Both the position numbers and the translations under genes were made by a program. Shown here in pieces: positions 1 to 5,572 of a DNA stretch of 7,382 nt. The DNA comes from an uncultured bacterium (lineage in GTDB: Bacteria > Cyanobacteriota > Vampirovibrionia > Gastranaerophilales > Gastranaerophilaceae). The notes beneath the pieces were generated by a model. That model was not told the DNA's origin. It did no database searches and was given only the letters and a program-made list of their open reading frames with translations. Each line of letters opens with the position of its first letter. Position 1 is the first letter of the stretch. The stretch spans positions 1 through 7,382 of the forward strand of contig USJT01000048.1 in assembly GCA_900555175.1 (NCBI GenBank), given 5' to 3'.

Positions 1-516
1 ATTCAAAATAATTTTGCAAACGCTAAAAAAAGCGCAAAACTTCGTGAAGCAAAACAAAAAAATGACAAAGATGTAAAAAATAAAGTCAAAATGCTAAGCT
101 ACTTTGACAGCCGTGACATAAACAGAGGTCCGATTACACAAAAAACTTTTGAAGATGCGGTAAATCATAAAGGCACATACAACAACAGAGTATATGAAAG
201 AGTAAAACAACTGATAAAAGTCAGAAAACAATACCCTGTAATTTCCCGAGGTTCATTTGTAGAGCTAAAAACCAAATCTCCTGAAGTATTTGCCTATGTT
301 CGCGCAACAGATAAAGACAGAGTAGTTGTAATAAATAACCTTTCAAACAAAAAAATTAAAGCAACAGTAATATTTACAGACGACAATTTTGGGAAAAAAG
401 AAAAAGATATATACCTGAAAAATCTTCTGACAGATAAAATGGTACGTGCAAGAGTAGAAAATAAAGAATTAACAGTAAGATTAAACGCTTATGATGCAAT
501 GTGGCTCAAAATGTAA
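1..516 (+). CDS. GH13 alpha-amylase-family enzyme, C-terminal part (5' end outside window)
   Basis: The frame is open from base 1 to a TAA at 514-516, giving 171 visible codons, so the start lies upstream of the window; the ATG at 91 is probably internal. What remains fits the end of a GH13 catalytic barrel plus the C-terminal beta domain: an 'SRDINRGPI' segment, then 'YERVKQLIKVRKQYPVI', the usual helix ending in an Arg-Lys and aromatic-Pro pattern, then 'VFAYVR' and 'RVVVINNLS', typical strands of the all-beta C-domain. Family members cleave or transfer alpha-glucosidic bonds in starch, glycogen, maltose or sucrose. The catalytic Asp/Glu/Asp residues are outside the window, so substrate and activity cannot be read. 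The 'RDINR' block recalls the sucrose-phosphorylase clade from memory, which is too little for a subfamily call. The stop codon is part of a small hairpin repeat (507-533). Confidence 0.8.
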   Translation: MQNNFANAKKSAKLREAKQKNDKDVKNKVKMLSYFDSRDINRGPITQKTFEDAVNHKGTYNNRVYERVKQLIKVRKQYPVISRGSFVELKTKSPEVFAYVRATDKDRVVVINNLSNKKIKATVIFTDDNFGKKEKDIYLKNLLTDKMVRARVENKELTVRLNAYDAMWLKM

Positions 517-597
517 ACGTGCCGTTTAATCCACCACTCAGGTTATACGAAAAATCTTTTATTGTCTTGGCAAAATGTAAGCGTGCCGCTTAACCCA
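507..597. repeat. Two direct copies of a 27-bp hairpin repeat
   Basis: Bases 507-533 and 571-597 match at 24 of 27 positions and lie 64 bp apart. Each contains a perfect 6-bp inverted repeat around a TGC loop: TAAACG/CGTTTA at 514-519/523-528 and TAAGCG/CGCTTA at 578-583/587-592. Two of the three differences are a matched pair that keeps the stem (A-T in one copy, G-C in the other). The first copy supplies the stop codon of the amylase-family gene; the second lies 15-36 bp beyond the stop of the minus-strand regulator. There is no strong U-tract, so neither copy is a convincing intrinsic terminator. A dispersed palindromic repeat or RNA-level structure is more likely. Confidence 0.6.
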
Positions 598-606
598 GCA
601 AAAATA

Positions 607-822
607 TTAATCAAAATTCAACAACTCTATAAGTGACATACCTAAACCATCAGCAATTTTTTGCAATACAACAAGACTTGGAGTTCTTTCCATTCTCTCA
701 ATTCTACCAACATACGTTCTATCAACTCCACAAAGCAATGCTAACTCTTCTTGAGAGAGTTTTCTTTCCTTGCGTATTGATATCAATCTTTTTGCAAACT
801 TTTCTTTTACATCACTTGACAT
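607..822 (-). CDS. XRE-family helix-turn-helix transcriptional regulator (C-protein-like), 71 aa
   Basis: This is a compact single-domain DNA-binding protein of the lambda-Cro/XRE fold, expected to act as a dimer on an operator. Residues 23-43 ('SQEELALLCGVDRTYVGRIER') form the helix-turn-helix, followed by 'TPSLVVLQKIADGLGMSLIELL', the standard fourth and fifth helices. There is no ligand-binding or enzymatic extension. Length and sequence style resemble restriction-modification controller (C) proteins and small phage repressors, but no methylase or endonuclease gene is present here. It faces away from the small gene at 896, and the shared intergenic region contains the perfect palindromes GACTATAGTC (847-856) and GCCAATTGGC (861-870). 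The first would overlap the -35 position of a weak promoter (CATTAT about 5 nt before the ATG). Autoregulation is therefore plausible but inferred. No Shine-Dalgarno precedes the ATG. Confidence 0.88.
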   Translation of the reverse strand: MSSDVKEKFAKRLISIRKERKLSQEELALLCGVDRTYVGRIERMERTPSLVVLQKIADGLGMSLIELLNFD

Positions 823-846
823 ATAAAATAATGTATGTAATTATGA

Positions 847-870
847 GACTATAGTCGACCGCCAATTGGC
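847..870. promoter_or_regulatory. Two adjacent perfect palindromes, candidate operator for the XRE regulator
   Basis: GACTATAGTC at 847-856 and GCCAATTGGC at 861-870 are each perfect 10-bp palindromes with centres 14 bp apart, and GTCGAC (854-859) overlaps the first. They sit in the 73-bp divergent region between the regulator start (822) and the GTG of the small gene (896). GACT...AGTC half-sites are typical of operators of restriction-modification C proteins, which this regulator resembles. Binding is inferred, not shown. Confidence 0.5.
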
Positions 871-884
871 ACATAACTAATAAA

Positions 885-891
885 AAGGAGG
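885..891 (+). promoter_or_regulatory. Strong Shine-Dalgarno AAGGAGG that fixes a GTG start
   Basis: A full AAGGAGG lies 4 nt before GTG at 896. No other in-frame start is so placed, so it supports both the reality of the small gene and the choice of GTG. The spacing is slightly short. Confidence 0.65.
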
Positions 892-895
892 ATTT

Positions 896-1123
896 GTGGA
901 TACTTGCTTAGCAATTTTAAAAGAACAAGTAAACACCCTTAAAGCAAACTACTTTAATTTTATGGGCTCATTTACGAATATGTTTGAATTTAGTAATTAT
1001 ACAATGATAAAAATAAAGGATGATAAAAATAAATACATTAATGAATATAAAGAAATAAATTCAAAACTTAAAAATTTACACACACAAATACTTGAACTTG
1101 GTAATGAGATTATAAAACTATAG
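896..1123 (+). CDS. Small hypothetical coiled-coil protein, 75 aa, GTG start
   Basis: I do not recognise a family. The gene is supported by the AAGGAGG at 885-891, a frame free of stops to TAG at 1121-1123, and a non-random composition. Residues 1-40 contain a mixed hydrophobic stretch rich in Phe/Asn/Met ('NYFNFMGSFTNMFEF'), not long enough for a clear membrane helix. Residues 46-75 are Lys/Glu/Asn/Leu/Ile-rich with spaced hydrophobics (I54, L58, L61, I65, L68, I72) and read as an amphipathic coiled coil. There is no signal peptide. It is divergent from the XRE regulator with palindromes between them, so it may be that regulator's target. A toxin-antitoxin pair is possible but unsupported, since such pairs are usually co-directional. 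Confidence 0.55.
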   Translation: MDTCLAILKEQVNTLKANYFNFMGSFTNMFEFSNYTMIKIKDDKNKYINEYKEINSKLKNLHTQILELGNEIIKL

Positions 1124-1143
1124 AATATATTGCTCTTAATTTA

Positions 1144-1178
1144 TTATAGATTCCGAAACAAGTTCGGAATAACTATAA
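1144..1178. repeat. REP-like palindromic hairpin, copy 1
   Basis: ATTCCGAA (1150-1157) and TTCGGAAT (1163-1170) form a perfect 8-bp stem around ACAAG. TTATAG (1144-1149) and CTATAA (1173-1178) extend it to 14 bp with a 2-nt AA bulge. The core GAAACAAGTTC recurs in reverse complement at 3532-3542. It lies between the convergent gene ends at 1123 (plus) and 1235 (minus), a typical REP location, and could act as a transcript end for both genes. The family resembles widespread intergenic repeats with a GAAACAAGTTC core that I recall from many bacterial genomes. Confidence 0.65.
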
Positions 1179-1234
1179 AATTTGTAATTTTTACATTCAC
1201 AATAGCAGCAATGTATATAAATTTTAAAATATCA

Positions 1235-2314
1235 TTATTTTTTAAATATTAACTGATGTAATTTCTTTAATCCTACACCCGCATAAGTTGTCACAACCAT
1301 AGTTACGACAAAATATAAATAAGTTGTCTGAACAGGGTTATAAATCCAATAAATATCGTGATTTGCACGTTCTGCAATCGGAATACCATGTATCCACATA
1401 AAAATTGCAGTCATTATATACATAACAAGCAAATGATTTGCCATAATATGATATGTAACATTTCCCATATCTTGAATAAATTTTATATCTTTAACAAACG
1501 GATAAAGGATTTTTACAGTAAATAAAGAAGCCCAAATACCTGTTAAAGCAGTCAAAACAGGAACAAATAACTGATCATCAAATCTTGCCCAAACAAGTAC
1601 ATAACTCAAGCCAATTCCATGTTCAGGATCATAATCTCTGTTAAACATCCAAAGTATAGATTGCAAAACAAACACAATACCAAACCACTTTGGTGTAAAA
1701 ATATTATAATTATCTTTTATATAATGAGTATAAAAATATCCCAAATATACAAAAAACATAGAAAACATAGTTCTTATAACTATTAACATTAAAGGAGTAA
1801 CCGCAAACCACTTTTCAAAAGGAATTGCCAGCACTCCGAGAATTGCGAAAAATCCTAAATGTACAAATTTATTTTTTGTCACAGCATTCAAAGCTCTAAA
1901 CAAAAATAAAAAAGTAATCATTGTCATAAATAACTGTGTAACAAACCACAAAGGGCAAGACAGGTCAAATTGATGCCCGTTTAAAAACGGAGTAATAAAA
2001 AAGTTTTTGAAACTCAAAGGCATCCCCCAGAATTTGCCTGTCAATTTTGCGATTACAATTGTAACCAGCATATAAAATAAGTTGTACCAAAAATATGGTA
2101 CTAGAAGGCTTTTTATACGTCTTTCGACAAATGTTGCGACATCTGTCAAATATTTATCTTTAAACAAACAACCTGAAATAAAGAAAAATAAAGATAACTG
2201 AAAAGAATAAGGCGGGAAAATTCCTAATAAAGAAAATTCCAAATGCCCTGACACAACAAGTAAGATAGCCAGAGCTTTTAATACATTCATCTCATTTGAA
2301 AACATTTTATCCAT
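1235..2314 (-). CDS. Acyltransferase-3 (OafA/AT3-type) integral membrane protein, 359 aa
   Basis: Members of this family sit in the inner membrane and move acyl groups (acetyl, succinyl) onto sugars of surface polysaccharide, peptidoglycan or secreted molecules. Visible hallmarks are the N-terminal 'LKALAILLVVSGH' with the conserved His at residue 24, 'LFFFISGCLF' (42-51), the basic 'ERRIKSLLVPYFWYN' (64-78) with paired Arg and the following Pro, and 'PLWFVTQLF' (121-129). About ten hydrophobic segments follow one another to the C-terminus, and the length is normal for a stand-alone AT3 domain without an SGNH partner. The substrate cannot be inferred, since no glycan genes adjoin. There is no Shine-Dalgarno. 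A TATG-T-TATTAT extended -10 ends 6 nt before the ATG, suggesting a separate promoter and leaderless message despite the co-directional upstream gene 105 bp away. Met4 and Met9 are possible alternative starts. Confidence 0.87.
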   Translation of the reverse strand: MDKMFSNEMNVLKALAILLVVSGHLEFSLLGIFPPYSFQLSLFFFISGCLFKDKYLTDVATFVERRIKSLLVPYFWYNLFYMLVTIVIAKLTGKFWGMPLSFKNFFITPFLNGHQFDLSCPLWFVTQLFMTMITFLFLFRALNAVTKNKFVHLGFFAILGVLAIPFEKWFAVTPLMLIVIRTMFSMFFVYLGYFYTHYIKDNYNIFTPKWFGIVFVLQSILWMFNRDYDPEHGIGLSYVLVWARFDDQLFVPVLTALTGIWASLFTVKILYPFVKDIKFIQDMGNVTYHIMANHLLVMYIMTAIFMWIHGIPIAERANHDIYWIYNPVQTTYLYFVVTMVVTTYAGVGLKKLHQLIFKK

Positions 2315-2320
2315 ATAAAA

Positions 2321-2331
2321 ATAATAACATA
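2321..2331 (-). promoter_or_regulatory. Extended -10 element before the acyltransferase gene
   Basis: On the minus strand TATG (2331-2328), one base, then TATTAT (2326-2321) match an extended -10 promoter. The hexamer ends 6 nt before the ATG at 2314, placing transcription start on or next to the start codon. No good -35 is visible. Confidence 0.42.
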
Positions 2332-2419
2332 AACATTAAATTTATATATTAACCACTAAAGTATGAATTAATTCTCTAAAGTTCACAAAAAAATCATAAA
2401 ACTTAGTTATATAAAATAT

Positions 2420-3403
2420 TTAAAAAGATAATTCTACATATACAGGTAAATGGTCGCTTCCAAAATTTTTACCGATTTTAAAAGAATTCATCAATATTTT
2501 TGGAGAAATTAATACATGTTCAAGAGAAATTCTAAAAATAGGGATATATAATGCATTCCAAGTCCCGTTAATATTTTTAGCCAAAATTTGACAATCCTTT
2601 AAATCTGTGGATTTTATATATTTTTTATAAGAATTTGAATAAATAGTTGTATTAAAATCACCTGCAAAGATAAGATTGTATGAACTATCTTGCGATGAAA
2701 TCGTATTTATTTTTTTTAGCATTTCATTTCTTACTCTAAAATAATCTTTACCCGTTGGAGGAAGTGTATGAATTCCGTATATCCTTAAATTTTTAGAAAA
2801 TACTTGCAAATCGGCAACTGCAACAGGAACTTCAAAATCTGTCCACAATTCTATATCAGTACTTGTAAAGGGAATTTTAGAATACATCGAAATTCCAAAA
2901 TTATCCAACCTTGAATGTTCTATATAATATGGATAACTTTTTTTTAAATCTTTAATATGCTCAAGCCAAATATCATCTGTTTCTTGCAAAATTATAATAT
3001 CAGGATTTTCTTTAGAAACGCTGACAAGGAAATCGTCATAACTTTTGTTTGATGTCAAAACATTATATAGCGCAAGTTTGATTGTATTACCTGGATTAAA
3101 ATGTTCATATCTTCCAATATATGGGAATATCTCAAACAAATTCGATAAAATCAAAACAAAACATATTACACAATAAACTATGTATTTTTTGCTTAAACAA
3201 GATAAATATATAAATAAAACTAAAAATAAAAAACAAAATATCAAATATTGCAATCTAAAATGAGAGAATATATCAACAATAATATTATTAACAGGCAAAA
3301 CTGCAATAATATTTACACAAATAAAAATTACAAAAAATAATAATCCTCTAGTCTTTAAATAATTATCTATTTTGTCTTTCATAATTTTTATATATTTAAC
3401 CAT
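2420..3403 (-). CDS. Membrane-anchored endonuclease/exonuclease/phosphatase (EEP) family protein, 327 aa
   Basis: EEP enzymes are Mg-dependent phosphodiesterases or phosphatases acting on nucleic acids, inositol phosphates or sphingomyelin. Here the N-terminus has three hydrophobic segments (about 20-40, 50-70, 73-93), so the catalytic domain (about 107-327) would be held at the membrane, probably facing outward. The core motifs are present in order: 'LYNV' (N114), 'DIIILQET' (E141), 'YGIHT' (H212), 'FAGDFNTT' (D249, N251) and 'GSDHLPV' (D317, H318). The usual Asp-His pair before the last motif reads 'LEHVLIS' (E295-H296), a conservative Asp-to-Glu change. N-terminal membrane segments plus EEP recall YafD-type uncharacterised proteins. 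It precedes the acyltransferase in the same direction, but a 105-bp gap with its own promoter-like element argues against a tight operon. No Shine-Dalgarno is seen; Met8 is another possible start. Confidence 0.85.
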   Translation of the reverse strand: MVKYIKIMKDKIDNYLKTRGLLFFVIFICVNIIAVLPVNNIIVDIFSHFRLQYLIFCFLFLVLFIYLSCLSKKYIVYCVICFVLILSNLFEIFPYIGRYEHFNPGNTIKLALYNVLTSNKSYDDFLVSVSKENPDIIILQETDDIWLEHIKDLKKSYPYYIEHSRLDNFGISMYSKIPFTSTDIELWTDFEVPVAVADLQVFSKNLRIYGIHTLPPTGKDYFRVRNEMLKKINTISSQDSSYNLIFAGDFNTTIYSNSYKKYIKSTDLKDCQILAKNINGTWNALYIPIFRISLEHVLISPKILMNSFKIGKNFGSDHLPVYVELSF

Positions 3404-3523
3404 TTATGCTATAAAACATATCTATACGATAAGAAATTTTTTAATACACAATACTATATAGCCCCAATATTGTCAAGCAAACTTTGCATATACTTACACA
3501 AAAAATTTCCCATATATACCCCT

Positions 3524-3548
3524 GTCATGCTGAACTTGTTTCAGCATC
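3524..3548. repeat. REP-like palindromic hairpin, copy 2 (inverted relative to copy 1)
   Basis: ATGCTGAA (3527-3534) and TTCAGCAT (3540-3547) form a perfect 8-bp stem around CTTGT. Read on the minus strand it aligns to 1149-1173 at 20 of 25 positions. Four of the five differences are two base-pair swaps that keep the stem. It lies in the 236-bp gap between the minus-strand EEP start and the next minus-strand gene's end; nothing else coding is seen in that gap. Confidence 0.65.
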
Positions 3549-3592
3549 TCTTTATAATTAACCATTAAAAAAGTTGGCACATAGTTATAATT

Positions 3593-3619
3593 CAGATGCT
3601 ATTTTCTAAAAATAGTCTG
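3593..3619 (-). terminator. Possible weak hairpin terminator of the 3640-4060 locus
   Basis: CTATTTT (3599-3605) pairs with AAAATAG (3609-3615) around CTA, and CAGA (3593-3596) pairs with TCTG (3616-3619) with a 2-nt bulge. It starts 21 bp beyond the TAA of the minus-strand hypothetical gene. The stem is AT-rich and no clear U-run follows on the minus strand, so termination is uncertain. Confidence 0.3.
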
Positions 3620-3639
3620 ATATACAAACTTTTTTACAA

Positions 3640-3972
3640 TTATGATAACTTATTAGACCAATTTAAATCATTACCAATTACTTTTTGGGTAATCCGTCTA
3701 ATGGTATCCATAAAATTCTTATCAGAATCACATTTAGGCAATACATCACCACCTGATAAAGTTTCACGATTCATTACACATAAAGGCAAAGCGTCATCAC
3801 CATCAACAATTTTTACACCTTTTTTATAAACATCCATTTTAATCTTATTTTCAAAAGAATCTTCTACTGGCGAAAAACTTAATTTACAATCATGTCTTTT
3901 TGCATATCTTGAGATAGAATCCAAATTGCGAGTAAGTTGTTCTGAATTAAGCTTATCAGAGCAAACTAACAT
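3640..3972 (-). CDS. Hypothetical protein, 110 aa from first ATG; frame extends upstream and may be the body of a frameshifted gene
   Basis: No family is recognised. The product is soluble-looking, charged, without a signal peptide or membrane helix, and contains a Gly/Asp-rich stretch 'GVKIVDGDDALPLCVMNRE'. The ATG at 3972 has no Shine-Dalgarno. The same frame stays open upstream to about 4052 and encodes plausible protein ('RTIFLRQTGYKDRLTKEPQR', then 'EFKNMLV'), but has no ATG there; it meets TGA codons just before. A well-placed start with an AAAGGGG ribosome site (4064-4070) exists at 4057-4060 in the adjacent frame. Removing one T from the T6 run at 4045-4050 would join start and body into one protein of about 140 aa. 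Alternatives are translational coupling from the short overlapping frame at 3956-4060, or programmed slippage. Confidence 0.6.
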   Translation of the reverse strand: MLVCSDKLNSEQLTRNLDSISRYAKRHDCKLSFSPVEDSFENKIKMDVYKKGVKIVDGDDALPLCVMNRETLSGGDVLPKCDSDKNFMDTIRRITQKVIGNDLNWSNKLS

Positions 3973-4060
3973 ATTCTTGAATTCTCTTTGCGGTTCTTTT
4001 GTTAATCTGTCTTTGTATCCTGTTTGCCTTAGAAAAATAGTCCGAAAAAATTTTCATCAT
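3956..4060 (-). CDS. Short overlapping reading frame (34 aa), possible start segment of the downstream gene
   Basis: ATG ATG at 4060-4055 follows GAAAGGGGTA, a moderate ribosome site with 5 nt to the second ATG. The frame ends at TGA 3958-3956, overlapping the ATG of the 110-aa frame by 17 nt. The peptide 'MMKIFSDYFSKANRIQRQIN' continues Lys/Arg-rich to its end. Only its first few residues may be genuine if the T6 run at 4045-4050 carries a one-base insertion; otherwise it is a tiny basic leader gene coupled to the next. The same frame is open further upstream through the tRNA remnant, but that part is an artefact. Confidence 0.35.
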   Translation of the reverse strand: MMKIFSDYFSKANRIQRQINKRTAKRIQEYVSLL

Positions 4061-4104
4061 TACCCCTTTCAATGTTGAGATTTTAAACCAAAAATATTTA
4101 AAAT

Positions 4105-4166
4105 CAGAGGGGATGGGATTCGAACCCACGGTGGAATTGCTCCCACACAACCTTTCCAACCCCTCT
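4105..4166 (-). pseudogene. tRNA-Ser(GGA) remnant lacking D-arm and 5' half of the anticodon stem
   Basis: Read on the minus strand, 4166-4160 (AGAGGGG) pairs perfectly with 4112-4106 (CCCCTCT) as a 7-bp acceptor stem, with G at 4105 as discriminator and no encoded CCA. The T-arm is intact (4129-4113, GTGGG-TTCGAAT-CCCAT). A class II variable arm precedes it (GTGG...CCAC), as in tRNA-Ser. The anticodon loop TTGGAAA (4159-4153) gives anticodon GGA, followed by the 3' stem strand GGTTG. The acceptor strand runs straight into this loop: the D-arm and the CAACC strand expected opposite GGTTG are missing, leaving 62 nt instead of about 88. It cannot fold as a normal tRNA, so it looks like an internal deletion. 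A 3'-half tRNA duplicate left by an integrating element is an alternative, but the matching 5' acceptor strand argues against it. Confidence 0.72.
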
Positions 4167-4184
4167 TTAGCGATTGTTTAATCT

Positions 4185-4200
4185 TAGTATGCTTATACTA
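4185..4200. promoter_or_regulatory. Palindrome upstream of aroA, possible operator
   Basis: TAGTAT (4185-4190) and ATACTA (4195-4200) form a perfect 6-bp inverted repeat around GCTT, ending where the -35 of the proposed aroA promoter would lie. It may be a regulator site or chance AT-rich symmetry. Confidence 0.3.
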
Positions 4201-4216
4201 TCACAAACATTTCTTT

Positions 4217-4227
4217 TATGCTAAAAT
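4217..4227 (+). promoter_or_regulatory. Extended -10 promoter of aroA
   Basis: TATG (4217-4220), one base, then TAAAAT (4222-4227) form an extended -10 element. The hexamer ends 6 nt before the ATG at 4234, predicting a transcript that starts at or beside the start codon. This fits the absence of a Shine-Dalgarno. The -35 region is poor. Confidence 0.5.
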
Positions 4228-4233
4228 TATTTT

Positions 4234-5508
4234 ATGCAAAAAATTATAAATAGCGCAAATAAAGGGCTTAAAGGAACTGTAACAATTCCTTCTGACAAAT
4301 CAATTTCACATAGAGCAATTATGTTTACCTCACTTGCTAAGGGTAAATCTGTAATTAAAAATTTTTCAAACGGGCAAGACCCACATTCATCACTTAATGT
4401 TTGCAAAGCGTTAGGAATTGAAGCTGAATTTATAAATGATGAGTTAATTGTAAAATCAAAAGGCATATTATCAGCCCCGCCACTTCCGCTTGATTGCGGG
4501 AATTCAGGCACTACAATGCGCCTTATGTCAGGCATTCTTGCAGGACAGAATTTTAATTCTACATTAATCGGAGATGGAAGTCTTTCAAAACGACCGATGA
4601 AAAGAGTAATCGAGCCATTATCACTTATGGGGGCAAAAATAGAATCTAATGAATTCAAAGCCCCGTTAAAAATTTATGGACAAGAATTAAAACCGATTAA
4701 TTACATTTCAAAACTTGCTTCAGCTCAGGTAAAATCTTGTATATTATTGGCAGGGCTAAATATTGACGGACAAACAACCTTTACAGAACCTTATGTGTCA
4801 AGAAACCATACAGAAATAATGCTTAAATACATGGGGGCAAATATAACCGTTAATAATACAACTGTTACAATAGAAGAATCAGAGCTTGAACCAAAAACTA
4901 TTGAAATTTGCGGAGATATATCATCCGCAGCATATTTTATTGTTGCAGGATTAATCGTTCCAAATTCAAAAATAATATTAAAAAATGTAGGGCTTAACCC
5001 GACAAGAACAGGAATTTTAGAAGTCGCTGAAAAAATGGGCGGAAATATAGAAATTCTTGATAAAAAGAATATTTCAGGCGAAGATGTCGGAGATATTCAA
5101 ATTTCTTATTCCGAATTACATTCCTGCACTATTGAAGGCGAAATAATTCCAAGACTTATAGATGAACTTCCTGTAATAGCAGTTTTAGCAACACAAGCGA
5201 ATGGAACAACGATTGTTAAAGATGCACAGGATTTAAGAAACAAGGAATCTGACAGGATTAAAGCTGTCGTTACTGAACTTAAAAAAATCGGAGCAGATAT
5301 AGAAGAAACTCCTGACGGATTTATTATCAACGGCAAAAAATCTCTCAATGGCGGTATAAAAGTTGAAACATATCATGATCACAGACTTGCTATGAGCTTG
5401 TATGTGGCAGGTTTGATTTGTTCAAAACCTTTATCAATTAATGGGTTTGAATGGGTTGGAATATCATTCCCCGAATTTGAAAAATTATTTACATCCATAA
5501 CTTTGTAA
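4234..5508 (+). CDS. aroA: 3-phosphoshikimate 1-carboxyvinyltransferase (EPSP synthase), 424 aa
   Basis: The enzyme transfers the enolpyruvyl group of PEP to shikimate 3-phosphate, the sixth step of the shikimate pathway towards chorismate and aromatic amino acids, in the cytoplasm. It is full length. Motifs in order: 'IPSDKSISHR' (18-27) with the catalytic Lys22 and Arg27 for substrate binding; 'DCGNSGTTMRLMSG' (87-100), the PEP-binding loop; 'DGSLSKRPM' (114-122); 'SAQVK' (163-167); 'SRNHTE' (189-194); 'NPTR' (255-258); 'IDELPVIAVLA' (309-319) with the catalytic Asp310-Glu311 region; 'RNKESDRI' (335-342); and 'HDHRLAMS' (381-388). SAQxK, RxHxE and NxTR are features I associate with class II (Bacillus/CP4-like) enzymes, but the usual Gly of 'GDKS' is Ser. 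ATG at 4234 is the only sensible start and has no Shine-Dalgarno. No other aromatic pathway genes adjoin. Confidence 0.97.
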   Translation: MQKIINSANKGLKGTVTIPSDKSISHRAIMFTSLAKGKSVIKNFSNGQDPHSSLNVCKALGIEAEFINDELIVKSKGILSAPPLPLDCGNSGTTMRLMSGILAGQNFNSTLIGDGSLSKRPMKRVIEPLSLMGAKIESNEFKAPLKIYGQELKPINYISKLASAQVKSCILLAGLNIDGQTTFTEPYVSRNHTEIMLKYMGANITVNNTTVTIEESELEPKTIEICGDISSAAYFIVAGLIVPNSKIILKNVGLNPTRTGILEVAEKMGGNIEILDKKNISGEDVGDIQISYSELHSCTIEGEIIPRLIDELPVIAVLATQANGTTIVKDAQDLRNKESDRIKAVVTELKKIGADIEETPDGFIINGKKSLNGGIKVETYHDHRLAMSLYVAGLICSKPLSINGFEWVGISFPEFEKLFTSITL

Positions 5509-5572
5509 CAAATTATTAACTAACTTTTTCTATAAAAAGCAATTTTACCTGACAAAAATTTTTTATATATAC

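Noticed and set aside
867..882. TGGCAC as a sigma-54 -24 element (also at 3575-3580)
   Set aside because: Neither copy has the required GC-containing -12 element at the right distance.
3596..3829. 77-codon plus-strand frame at 3596
   Set aside because: It is antisense to the better-supported minus-strand hypothetical gene, has no ribosome site and starts inside a hairpin.
4061..4159. Extension of the 34-aa minus-strand frame upstream to ATG 4159
   Set aside because: The extra N-terminal residues are a translation of the tRNA-Ser remnant ('GSNPIPS' comes from the T-arm). The ribosome site at 4064-4070 supports the start at 4055-4060 instead.
4227..4658. 143-codon minus-strand frame inside aroA
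   Set aside because: It lies wholly antisense to the strongly supported aroA catalytic motifs and has no family features.
5524..5539. CTTTTT-CTAT-AAAAAG hairpin as the aroA terminator
   Set aside because: The stem is only 6 bp, nearly all A-T, with no U-run after it; chance pairing in AT-rich DNA is likely.
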